From Mycolicibacterium litorale (GTDB taxonomy: Bacteria; Actinomycetota; Actinomycetes; Mycobacteriales; Mycobacteriaceae), in contig NZ_AP022586.1 of NCBI RefSeq assembly GCF_010731695.1, positions 5,022,001 through 5,086,000 of the forward strand: a stretch of 64,000 bases of DNA, in the 5' to 3' direction. The position numbers were made by a program, and so were the translations under genes. The notes under the pieces are model-generated. The model made no database searches and had not been told where the DNA came from. It was given only the letters and a program-made list of their open reading frames with translations. Shown piece after piece: positions 48,656 to 56,900 of the stretch (within the stretch, counting starts at the first letter, position 1; each line of letters begins with the position of its first letter).

Positions 48656-50632
48656 ATGACCTACTGGCTGACCGCACCGTTCGAGGCCGACGTCGTCGTG
48701 CGAGCCTTGGCGGCCGGCGTCATCGCCGCCTGCCTGTGCGCCCCCGTCGGATGTTGGGTGGTGTTGCGCGGCAGCGTGTTCCTGGGCGACGCGATGACCC
48801 ACGGCATGCTGCCCGGCGTCGCGCTCGCGGCCCTGCTGGGTGCGAATGTGCTCGTCGGCGGCTTCCTCGCGGCGGTGGCGATGGCGGTCGGCGTGGCCGC
48901 GGTGGGCCGATCGTCGAAGCTCTCCTCGGACACCAGCATCGGGCTGCTGCTCGTCGGCATGCTCGCACTCGGCGTGGTGATCGTCTCCAGGTCGCAGAGT
49001 TTCGCCGTCGACCTCACCGGATTCCTGTTCGGTGACGTGCTGGCCGTCCGCACCGGCGATCTGGTCACGCTGGGCGCCGCGCTGGCCGTCACCCTCGCGG
49101 CGGTGCTGGTCGGTCACCGCGCGTTCGTGGCGGTCACATTCGACCCGCGCAAGGCCACCACGCTCGGCCTGCGTCCCGACCTCGCGATCCCCGCACTCAC
49201 CGTGTTGGTGGCGATCGCGATGGTCGCGTCGTTCCACGTCGTCGGCACGCTGCTGGTACTGGGCCTGCTCATCGCCCCGCCGGCAACGGCCCTGCTCTGG
49301 GCGCGGTCGATTCCGCGGGTGATGGTGCTGGCCGCCGTGATCGGTTGCGTCGCGGTGTATCTCGGTCTGCTCATCTCCTGGCACGCCGATACGGCGGGCG
49401 GCGCGACGATCGCGGGTGTCGCGGTGCTGATGTTCTTCGCCTCGACGGTCGCCAGGCGGATCGTCGCCGCGTGGAAGCCGGTGACCGCGGTCGCGGCGTC
49501 GGCATGCTTCGTGGCGGGGTGCTCCGGTGGGGCCACCGAATCCCCGCAACCGCCCGCCGTAACCGGGGGAGACGAGGTCGTGGTCGAGGGGGCGCGCGAA
49601 CTCGACGGACCGCTGACGCGTCTGGTCCTCGTCGATCCGGCGTCCGGGGCGACAGCGGTCTACGACGCCGTCGACGAAACCGAGACTCCCATCGGCGATT
49701 TCGGGCCGGTAACGTCGATCGACGACGACGGCCGCTTCGCGTACCTGCGGACCGGCGCACGCACCACGATCGTGGACGCCGGCGCATGGACCTTCGACCA
49801 CGGCGACCACTACCACTACTTCGCCACCGAACCCGCGGTCGCCGGAACCCTCGACGTGCCGGCAGCCTCGGTCAGCGCTAACAACTCGGTGGCTGCGGTC
49901 GAGACCACCGGGGGTGCCGTCGAGGTGCTCGACCGGGAACGCCTCGGCCGACGGGCGGTCGAGACGACCGGGGTCGACGGCGACGTCGCCGCCGCGGCAC
50001 CGCTCGGCAGCCGCCTCGTCACGGTCGACCCGGCCGGCCGGGTGCGCGCCACCGCCGACGGCGAGACGATCGATGTCGACGCCCGGTGTCCCGGCGTCAG
50101 CTGGGCGATGGCGTCGCGCCGTGCGGCGGTGTTCGGTTGCGCGACAGGTGCACTGCGGGTCGCGGGCGGCGATGGCACGCCGACCGCGACGACGATCCCG
50201 TACCCAGCGGATGCGCCCGCCCAGCGGCCGGCCACCGTGACCCACCGCGACCGCGCCGACGTCTTCGCCGGCATCGCCGCCGGCCACGTGTGGGTGCTCG
50301 ACAGCAGGCAGCGGTCCTGGGTCCTCATCCCGGCCCCGGACGCGGTGGCGGTGAACACCGCCGGGGACGGCACGGTACTCGTCCTGCACCGCGACGGCAC
50401 CCTGGCCGCCGTGGACGTGACGACCCGCTCCGAGACCGCGCGCATCCCGTTGCTCGACGGCGTGCGCCCCGACGGCCCGGCCCCGGTCGTCGAGATCGAT
50501 TCCGACCGCGCGTATGTGAACAACGCCGCGGCGCGCGAGGTGTACGAGATCGACTACGCCGACGGGCTGCGCATCGCGCGTACGTTGCGCACCGAGGTGT
50601 CACCGGGCCTGATGGTCGAGGCCGGCCGGTGA
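48656..50632 (+). CDS. aztB: Zinc ABC permease AztB fused to an AztD-like beta-propeller
   Basis: A 658-residue fusion. Residues about 1-272 form an ABC-3 (ZnuB/AztB) permease with 8-9 membrane segments. Residues about 276-289 look like a signal-peptide core with a lipobox (VAGC, Cys289). Residues about 290-658 form a YncE/AztD-type propeller that resembles the free AztD downstream (shared CPG...GC..G.L block and HG[DE]H motif, here His382 and His385 with His387). The reading frame is continuous with no stop at the junction; an in-frame GTG at 49481 could allow separate initiation. A start at GTG 48647 is possible. The stop overlaps aztC (GTGA). Confidence 0.8.
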   Translation: MTYWLTAPFEADVVVRALAAGVIAACLCAPVGCWVVLRGSVFLGDAMTHGMLPGVALAALLGANVLVGGFLAAVAMAVGVAAVGRSSKLSSDTSIGLLLVGMLALGVVIVSRSQSFAVDLTGFLFGDVLAVRTGDLVTLGAALAVTLAAVLVGHRAFVAVTFDPRKATTLGLRPDLAIPALTVLVAIAMVASFHVVGTLLVLGLLIAPPATALLWARSIPRVMVLAAVIGCVAVYLGLLISWHADTAGGATIAGVAVLMFFASTVARRIVAAWKPVTAVAASACFVAGCSGGATESPQPPAVTGGDEVVVEGARELDGPLTRLVLVDPASGATAVYDAVDETETPIGDFGPVTSIDDDGRFAYLRTGARTTIVDAGAWTFDHGDHYHYFATEPAVAGTLDVPAASVSANNSVAAVETTGGAVEVLDRERLGRRAVETTGVDGDVAAAAPLGSRLVTVDPAGRVRATADGETIDVDARCPGVSWAMASRRAAVFGCATGALRVAGGDGTPTATTIPYPADAPAQRPATVTHRDRADVFAGIAAGHVWVLDSRQRSWVLIPAPDAVAVNTAGDGTVLVLHRDGTLAAVDVTTRSETARIPLLDGVRPDGPAPVVEIDSDRAYVNNAAAREVYEIDYADGLRIARTLRTEVSPGLMVEAGR

Positions 50633-51534
50633 TCCGACGGTGCGTCGCGTGGATACTCACCCTCAGCGTCGCCGCACTGACCGCCTGTGACACAACACCA
50701 TCGGCGCGCGAGATCATCGTCACCACCAACATCATCGGTGACGTCGTGCGCAACGTGGTCGGCGACACCGCACCCGTACGGGTGCTGATGCAGCCGAACG
50801 CCGACCCGCACTCGTTCGCGCTCTCCGCGCAGGACGCGGCCGCGCTGTCGACCGCGAGTCTGATCGTCTCCAACGGCCTCGGCCTCGAGGAGGGCATCGC
50901 CCGGCACGTGCAGACCGCGGCCGAGGACGGGGTGCCGACACTGGCCGTCGGTGACCGCATCGATCCGATCCGCTACACGCAGGGCGACTCCGCCGGTGCA
51001 CCGGATCCGCACTTCTGGATGGACCCCCGGCGCATGATCGCCGCCGTCGACGCCGTGGCGGAGACCGTCAGCCGCGAGGTCGAGGGCATCGACGCCGCGG
51101 CCGTGGACCGCAACGCCGAACGCTATCGCGAGCAACTGCGGGCGCTCGATGCGTCGATGTCCCAGCAGTTCACCGGGATCCCGGCCGATCGCAGGAAGCT
51201 CGTCACCAACCACCATGTGCTCGGCTACCTCGCCGACCGGTTCGGTTTCGCGGTCGTCGGTGCGATCGTGCCGAGCGGCACCACACTCGCCGCGCCGAGT
51301 TCGTCGGACCTGCAGTCGCTGGTGTCGGCCATCCGATCGGCGCGGGTGCCCGCGATCTTCGTCGATTCGTCACAGCCCGAGCGGTTGGCGCGGGTGCTGG
51401 CCGAACAGGCCGGGGTCCGGGTGCGGATCGTCGCCCTCTACACCGAATCCCTCAGTGCGCCTGGCACACCCGGCGCCACCTACCTCGACATGATGCGCGC
51501 CGACACCGACGCCATCGTCAACGGCCTGCGCTGA
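50629..51534 (+). CDS. aztC: Zinc-binding lipoprotein AztC
   Basis: A 301-residue ABC cluster 9 substrate-binding protein with a lipobox (LTAC, Cys20). Probable zinc ligands are His61 (ADPHSF), His128 (DPHFWMDP), His195/196 (NHHVLGY) and Asp246 (VDSS). The long His-rich loop of E. coli ZnuA is absent, as in AztC, which receives zinc from AztD. GTG start overlaps the fusion gene's stop. Confidence 0.9.
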   Translation: MIRRCVAWILTLSVAALTACDTTPSAREIIVTTNIIGDVVRNVVGDTAPVRVLMQPNADPHSFALSAQDAAALSTASLIVSNGLGLEEGIARHVQTAAEDGVPTLAVGDRIDPIRYTQGDSAGAPDPHFWMDPRRMIAAVDAVAETVSREVEGIDAAAVDRNAERYREQLRALDASMSQQFTGIPADRRKLVTNHHVLGYLADRFGFAVVGAIVPSGTTLAAPSSSDLQSLVSAIRSARVPAIFVDSSQPERLARVLAEQAGVRVRIVALYTESLSAPGTPGATYLDMMRADTDAIVNGLR

Positions 51535-51566
51535 ACGCCGGCCAACCCGTGAATCGAAGGAGCGAT

Positions 51567-52739
51567 ATGAACAGTCAGCGGTGGATGTACCGCGTCGGCG
51601 CGGCGACCGCCACGGTGGCCGCACTGGCGGCGTGTTCGGACAGCGGTTCGCCCGCACCGCAGGCGCAGGCCCAACCCGTCAACGAGCCCCTGGTCGCCAC
51701 GTACGACGGCGGGCTCTACGTCCTCGACGGTGAGACGCTCGAGGTCGAGCAGGACATCCCGCTCGACGGCTTCCTGCGGGTCAATCCCGCCGGCGACGAC
51801 GCCCACGTCCTGGTCACCACCGACGAAGGATTCCGCATCCTCGACGCTGCCCGCGGACAACTGACCGACCACACGTTTCCCGCCGCCGACGCCGGCCACG
51901 TCGTGAACCACGGCGAACACACCGTGCTGTTCGCCGACGGGTCGGGTGAGATCACCGCCTTCGATCCGCACGCGCTGGAGAACGGCGGGCTGCCGGAGAC
52001 CGAGACGTTCACGACGCCGCAGGCCCACCACGGGGTGGCGGTGATCCTGTCCGACGGCACCCTGGTGCACAGCATCGGCGACTCCGAGAAGCGCACGGGG
52101 GCCGTGGCGATGCAAGGTGGTCGCGAGATCGCCCGCAGCGAGGAATGCCCCGGCATCCACGGCGAGTCGGTGGCCGCCGACGAGGTGGTCATCCTCGGGT
52201 GTGAGAACGGCGTGCTCGAGTACGCGAACGGAAAATTCACCAAGATCCCGAGCCCGACGCCCTACGGGCGGACCGGGAACACCCGCGGCCACGAGGATTC
52301 GGCCGTGGTGCTCGGTGACATGAAGGTCGATCCGGACGCCGAGTTGGAGCGCCCGCAGCAGTTCGCGCTGATCGACACCGCCACCGACCGGCTCGAGGTC
52401 GTGCAGATGCCACCAGCGGTGAGTTACTGGTTTCGGTCGCTGGGCCGGGGTCCGCAGGCCGAAGCACTGATCATGGGGACCGACGGAAAGCTCTACGTGT
52501 TCGACCCGGTCACCGCGGACATGGTCAAAGCCGTTCAGGTGACGCAGCCGTGGACCGAGCCGGACGATTGGCAGGACCCCGCCCCCGCGGTGTTCACCCG
52601 CGAGGACGCGGTCTACGTCACCGATCCCGCGGCCAAGCAGATCCACCTCGTCGACCTGCAGGCCGGGACCGTCACCGCGTCCGCGACGCTCGAACAGGCA
52701 CCGAACGAGCTCAGTGGCCCCGTCGGCCACGATCACTGA
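51567..52739 (+). CDS. aztD: Zinc metallochaperone AztD
   Basis: A 390-residue lipoprotein (lipobox LAAC, Cys23) with a beta-propeller of YncE type. Histidine motifs at likely zinc sites: HVVNHGEH (111-118), AHHG near 168, CPGIHGE near 200, and a terminal GHDH. In Paracoccus AztD hands zinc to AztC in the periplasm. A GAAGGAGCG ribosome site supports ATG 51567 over GTG 51549. It lies 32 nt after aztC. Confidence 0.9.
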   Translation: MNSQRWMYRVGAATATVAALAACSDSGSPAPQAQAQPVNEPLVATYDGGLYVLDGETLEVEQDIPLDGFLRVNPAGDDAHVLVTTDEGFRILDAARGQLTDHTFPAADAGHVVNHGEHTVLFADGSGEITAFDPHALENGGLPETETFTTPQAHHGVAVILSDGTLVHSIGDSEKRTGAVAMQGGREIARSEECPGIHGESVAADEVVILGCENGVLEYANGKFTKIPSPTPYGRTGNTRGHEDSAVVLGDMKVDPDAELERPQQFALIDTATDRLEVVQMPPAVSYWFRSLGRGPQAEALIMGTDGKLYVFDPVTADMVKAVQVTQPWTEPDDWQDPAPAVFTREDAVYVTDPAAKQIHLVDLQAGTVTASATLEQAPNELSGPVGHDH

Positions 52740-52749
52740 AGTCGACTGG

Positions 52750-53391
52750 CTACCAGCGATTTTCGCTGATGAACTCGGCCAGTGGGCGGGTATACGCCCA
52801 CTGGTCGAGTTCGAGTTGGGGGCGCTCGGGGAACTCCGGCACCGGCCCGAGGCAGAGCACCGCCACGGGGTCCGCACCGTCGGGCATCCCGAGCAGGCCG
52901 GCGAGCCGGCGCGGGTCGAAGATCGACACCCAGCCCATGCCGAGGCCCTCGGTGCGCGCCGCCAGCCACAGGTTCTGGATCGCACACGACACCGACGCCA
53001 GATCCATGTGGGGCAGCGTGCGCCGGCCGAACACGTGCTGTTCGCGGCCCTCACGCAGCGCGACCACGAGCAGCTCCGCACAGTCGAGAATGCCCTCGAC
53101 CTTGAGCGCCAGGAACTCCTCACCGCGCGGGCCGAGCGCCGCCGCGGTGCGGTGGCGTTCCTCGTCGACCAGGGCGTGGATGTCGCGCCGGACGGCGGGA
53201 TCGGTGATGCGGATGAAGCGCCACGGCTGCATCAGCCCGACGTTGGGGGCGGCGTGCGCGGCGGCCAGCAGGCGGGTGAGGACGTCGTCGGACACCGTCT
53301 CGCCGGCGACGAACCGCCGCATGTCGCGGCGTTCGGCGATGGCGCGGTACACGGCGTGGCGTTCGGCGTCGGTGAACGCGTGGTCGGTCAC
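52750..53391 (-). CDS. bluB: 5,6-dimethylbenzimidazole synthase
   Basis: A 213-residue flavin-destroying nitroreductase-family enzyme that makes the lower ligand of B12 from FMNH2 and oxygen. RRDMRRF, PNVGLMQPWRF and the GLGMGWVSIFDP segment are BluB marks, including the conserved Asp. It converges on aztD with 10 nt and is divergent from a sulphurtransferase. No B12 riboswitch is seen before it, unlike cbtBA. Confidence 0.9.
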   Translation of the reverse strand: MTDHAFTDAERHAVYRAIAERRDMRRFVAGETVSDDVLTRLLAAAHAAPNVGLMQPWRFIRITDPAVRRDIHALVDEERHRTAAALGPRGEEFLALKVEGILDCAELLVVALREGREQHVFGRRTLPHMDLASVSCAIQNLWLAARTEGLGMGWVSIFDPRRLAGLLGMPDGADPVAVLCLGPVPEFPERPQLELDQWAYTRPLAEFISENRW

Positions 53392-53423
53392 GGCGCCAGC
53401 TTAGGGATGGCACGATCGGAGAG

Positions 53424-54257
53424 GTGACACGCGCCGACGTCCTGATCACCGCGGCGGAACTGGCCGAGCACCTCGCCACCGGACGCCCGGTCACCGTCCT
53501 CGACGTCCGTTGGGAGCTGGCACGCCCCGATGGCCGCGAGGCCTACGCCCGCGGCCACGTGCCCGGCGCGGTCTACGTCTCCCTCGACGACGAGCTGAGC
53601 GACCACACGGTCGCCGGACGTGGCCGCCATCCGCTCCCCACCGGAGCGTCGGTCGAGGCGGCGGCCCGCCGGTGGGGTGTGCGCGACGGTGTCCTCACCG
53701 TCGTCTACGACGACTGGAACCGCGCCGGTTCGGCGCGCGCGTGGTGGGTGCTGACGGCGGCGGGTGTCGATCGGGTGCGCATCCTCGATGGCGGGCTGGC
53801 CGCCTGGGTCGCGTCCGGCGGAGCGCTCGAGACCGGTCGGGTCACGCCGTCGCCGGGTGACGTCCGCGTCATCCACGACGACCTGTACCGCGGCGCGCTG
53901 CCGACTCTGACGGCCGACGACGTCGCGCAGTTCGACGGACTGCTGCTCGACGCCAGGGTGCCGGAACGGTTCCGCGGCGAGGTGGAACCGGTCGACCCGG
54001 TGGCCGGGCACATCCCCGGCGCCCAGAACGCACCGAGCACCGGGCTGCTCGACGCCGACGGTGTGTTCCGTGCCGATGCCGCGCTGCTCGACCGCGCGAG
54101 CCGCGCGGGACCCGTCGGCGCGTACTGCGGATCCGGGGTCACGGCGGCGGTCCTGGTCGCGGCGATGCGCGCCGAGGGTGTGGAGGCGGCACTGTTCCCG
54201 GGCTCATGGTCGCAGTGGTGCGCCGAACCGGAGCGCGCGGTGGCCACCGGGGCCTGA
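53424..54257 (+). CDS. Sulphurtransferase with two rhodanese domains
   Basis: A 277-residue two-domain thiosulphate/mercaptopyruvate sulphurtransferase. The N-terminal inactive domain (about 10-125) and active C-terminal domain (about 145-275) with loop YCGSGVTA (active Cys) are seen. The loop pattern (CGSGVTA) is closer to mercaptopyruvate sulphurtransferases. A GTG start follows the bluB divergent space of 32 nt. Confidence 0.88.
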   Translation: MTRADVLITAAELAEHLATGRPVTVLDVRWELARPDGREAYARGHVPGAVYVSLDDELSDHTVAGRGRHPLPTGASVEAAARRWGVRDGVLTVVYDDWNRAGSARAWWVLTAAGVDRVRILDGGLAAWVASGGALETGRVTPSPGDVRVIHDDLYRGALPTLTADDVAQFDGLLLDARVPERFRGEVEPVDPVAGHIPGAQNAPSTGLLDADGVFRADAALLDRASRAGPVGAYCGSGVTAAVLVAAMRAEGVEAALFPGSWSQWCAEPERAVATGA

Positions 54258-54280
54258 CCGGCCCGAATCGCATCTGGAAA

Positions 54281-54297
54281 TGCAAACCGTTATCGTT
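54281..54297. promoter_or_regulatory. Degenerate Zur-box-like sequence before znuA
   Basis: TGCAAACCGTTATCGTT resembles Zur box 2 at most core positions (AAACCGTT.TC) but is poorly palindromic (about 5 of 8 arm matches). It ends 5 bp before the GTG start of the zinc-binding protein. Confidence 0.4.
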
Positions 54298-54302
54298 AAT
54301 CG

Positions 54303-55247
54303 GTGATCCTCAGCCCCCGACGTCTCCTGGTCGCCGGCCTCGCGGCCACGGTCCTTTCGTTCGTGACCGTCGCATGCTCGGGTGGAGAGCAGCCCGCCCC
54401 CACCGCGCAACCCAGCGGGGACTGCCCGGCGGAGCCGCTGTCGGTGGTGGTGAGCGTCGACCAGTGGGGCAGCATCGTCTCCCAGCTCGCGGGCGAGTGC
54501 GCCACCGTCAACACCGTGGTCTCCGGGTCCTCCGTCGATCCCCACGACTTCGAACCCGCCCCCAAGGACGCGGCACTGTTCGAGGACGCGCAGTTGATCG
54601 TCGTCAACGGCGGCCACTACGACGAGTGGGCCACCAAACTGGCCGCCGGATCGGCGCCGGACGCCCCGGTGATCGACGCGGTGGAGCTCAGTGGCGGCGC
54701 CGCGCACGCCGAGGAGTCCAACCCGCACGTCTGGTACAACCCCGCCGCGGTCACCGCCGTCGCCGATGCGGTCACCGCCGAATTCGCCAAGCTGGCCCCG
54801 GCCGCCGAGGACTACTTCACCGAACGACACGCGGAATTCGGGGATTCGCTCGCGACCTACCACCAGATCGTCGGCTCACTGAAGGCCACCGCCGGCGGTA
54901 AGACCTACGCCGCCACCGAGAGCGTCTTCGACGAGATGGCCGCAGCCGTCGGGTTGGTCAACCGCACCCCGCCCGGCTACCAGGCCGCCGCCGCACATGA
55001 GAGCGACCCGTCGCCCGCCGACCTCGACGCGTTCCTGCGGCTGCTGGGAGATCGCGGGGTCGACGTGCTGATCTACAACGTGCAAACCGAAGGGTCGGTG
55101 CCGCAACAGATCCGGGCCGCCGCCGAACAGGCCGGTGTGCCCGTCGTCGAGGTGACCGAGTCCATGCCGCCCGGCGCCGACTCGTTCGAGTCATGGCAGG
55201 TCGGCCAACTCTCCGCGCTGGCCGAGGCGCTCGGTGTCGGCGGCTGA
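54303..55247 (+). CDS. znuA: Zinc ABC transporter substrate-binding lipoprotein
   Basis: A 314-residue ABC cluster 9 binding protein with a lipobox (VTVAC, Cys25). His81 (VDPHDFEP) and His142 (NPHVWYNP) are conserved zinc ligands; a HAEE segment stands for the usual loop. It belongs to the ZnuA group found with AmidABC-like mycobacterial zinc systems. It overlaps the ATPase gene by 14 nt. Confidence 0.9.
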   Translation: MILSPRRLLVAGLAATVLSFVTVACSGGEQPAPTAQPSGDCPAEPLSVVVSVDQWGSIVSQLAGECATVNTVVSGSSVDPHDFEPAPKDAALFEDAQLIVVNGGHYDEWATKLAAGSAPDAPVIDAVELSGGAAHAEESNPHVWYNPAAVTAVADAVTAEFAKLAPAAEDYFTERHAEFGDSLATYHQIVGSLKATAGGKTYAATESVFDEMAAAVGLVNRTPPGYQAAAAHESDPSPADLDAFLRLLGDRGVDVLIYNVQTEGSVPQQIRAAAEQAGVPVVEVTESMPPGADSFESWQVGQLSALAEALGVGG

Positions 55248-56007
55248 GCCGGCGCTGACGTTCCGCGGCGTCAGCGTCGTCCGGGGCCGTCGCACGGTCT
55301 GGTCGCAGGCTGACTTCGACGTGCCCGCGGGCGGGGTCGTCGCGGTCATCGGCAGCAACGGGGCCGGTAAGACCACGCTGCTGCAGGTGGTGCTCGGCCT
55401 GCTCACCCCCGCCACCGGCCGGGTCGAGGTGTTCGGGAAGCCGCCGGGTGCGCTCAACGGCCAGATCGGTTACGTGCCGCAGAATTACGGGTCGAACCCG
55501 GGCGAGGCCGTCCGCGCCCGCGATGCGGTCATGCTCGGCCTCAATGGGCACCGCTGGGGGCTGGGGCTGGCCTCGCGGGAGGATCGTGCGCGCGTCGACA
55601 AGGTGCTCGCCGCCGTCGACGCGACGGCGTTCGCCGACCGAAGGCTCTCCCAGCTGTCGGGTGGGCAGCGCCAACGTGTCGCGCTCGCCGAAGCACTGGT
55701 CGGCCGTCCCAAGATGCTGATCCTCGACGAACCGCTGGCCGCGCTCGACATGCGCAGCCAGCACGAACTCGTCGCGCTCGTGAAGACCGTCAACGCCGAA
55801 TTCGGTGTCACCGTGCTGGTGGTCGCCCACGACCTCAACCCGCTGCTACCGATCCTCACCGGCGCGATCTACCTGCTCGACGGCCATCCGCACTACGACT
55901 CGCTCGACGGGGTGGTCGACGAGAAACTGCTCACCCACCTGTACGGCGCCGCGGTCGAGGTGGTGCACACCCCACAGGGTGATCTCTACGTGCGGAGGAT
56001 GCGGTGA
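55234..56007 (+). CDS. znuC: Zinc ABC transporter ATP-binding protein
   Basis: A 257-residue ABC ATPase with Walker A GSNGAGKTT, signature LSQLSGGQRQR, Walker B MLILDEPLAALD and switch His in VAHDLN. Located between the binding protein and permease of the same system and overlapping both. Confidence 0.92.
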   Translation: MSAAEPALTFRGVSVVRGRRTVWSQADFDVPAGGVVAVIGSNGAGKTTLLQVVLGLLTPATGRVEVFGKPPGALNGQIGYVPQNYGSNPGEAVRARDAVMLGLNGHRWGLGLASREDRARVDKVLAAVDATAFADRRLSQLSGGQRQRVALAEALVGRPKMLILDEPLAALDMRSQHELVALVKTVNAEFGVTVLVVAHDLNPLLPILTGAIYLLDGHPHYDSLDGVVDEKLLTHLYGAAVEVVHTPQGDLYVRRMR

Positions 56008-56870
56008 CCACGACCGTGGTGGCGCTGAGCTACCAGGACAACTGGTGGCAGATCCTCTCCTCCAGCTTCATGCGCAACGCGCTGGTGGGCGGCACCATCG
56101 TCGCGCTGGCCGCCGGGCTGATCGGCTACTTCGTCGTCGTGCGCAACACCGCGTTCGCCGCGCACGCGCTCGCCCACATCGGGCTGCCGGGTGCGACAGG
56201 CGCGGCGCTGCTCGGGCTGCCGGTGGTGTTGGGTCTCGGCGTGTTCTGCATCGGCGGTGCCCTGGTGATCGGGGCGCTGGGCAGACGGGCGGCCGACCGG
56301 GAGGTCGCGACCGGCACGGTGCTGGCGATGGCGACCGGCCTGGGCCTGCTGTTCAACTCCTTGGCGACCCGCAATTCAGGGACGTTGACGAACGTCCTGT
56401 TCGGCAACCTGCTGGCGATCACCGGCGAACAGATCGTGTCGTTCGCGGTGCTGCTCGGCGTGCTGGCGGCCGGCATCGGCGTGATCTACCGCCCGCTGTT
56501 GTTCACCTCCGTCAACGCCCAGGTGGCCGACGCGAAGGGGGTTCCGGTGCGCGGACTCTCGGTCGTGTTCATGGTGCTGCTCGGCCTGACGATCACGATG
56601 GCGGTGCAGGCGGTCGGGACGCTGCTGCTGTTCGCGTTGGTGGTGACGCCCGCCGCGGCGGCGATCATGCTGACCGCGCGGCCCGCGGCGGCGATTGCGC
56701 TGTCGACGGCGATCAACCTGGTGGCGGTGTGGGCCGGCCTCGCGCTGTCCGCGATGTTCAACGCCCCGCCCAGCTTCATCATCGTGACGATCGCCTGCGG
56801 TGTCTGGGCGGTCGTGTGGGCGGTCGAACGCGGGCTGCGTTCGTCTGCCGACCGCGTGCTGGTGACGTGA
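56004..56870 (+). CDS. znuB: Zinc ABC transporter permease
   Basis: A 288-residue ABC-3 family permease with about eight membrane segments, ending in a normal short basic tail, unlike the fused AztB upstream. Start overlaps znuC (GTGA). With znuA and znuC it completes a second zinc importer. Confidence 0.92.
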   Translation: MTTTVVALSYQDNWWQILSSSFMRNALVGGTIVALAAGLIGYFVVVRNTAFAAHALAHIGLPGATGAALLGLPVVLGLGVFCIGGALVIGALGRRAADREVATGTVLAMATGLGLLFNSLATRNSGTLTNVLFGNLLAITGEQIVSFAVLLGVLAAGIGVIYRPLLFTSVNAQVADAKGVPVRGLSVVFMVLLGLTITMAVQAVGTLLLFALVVTPAAAAIMLTARPAAAIALSTAINLVAVWAGLALSAMFNAPPSFIIVTIACGVWAVVWAVERGLRSSADRVLVT

Positions 56871-56900
56871 CCGCGGCCGCATCGGCTAACGTCACAGAGC

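Noticed and set aside
49440..49530. Frameshift or missed stop explaining the permease-propeller fusion
   Set aside because: The frame is continuous with normal codon use on both sides, so I report a real fusion. A local sequencing error cannot be excluded without reads.
48641..50389. 582-residue minus-strand open frame opposite the permease fusion
   Set aside because: Shadow frame, Arg/Asp/His-rich with no motif, and it would be antisense to a well-supported gene.
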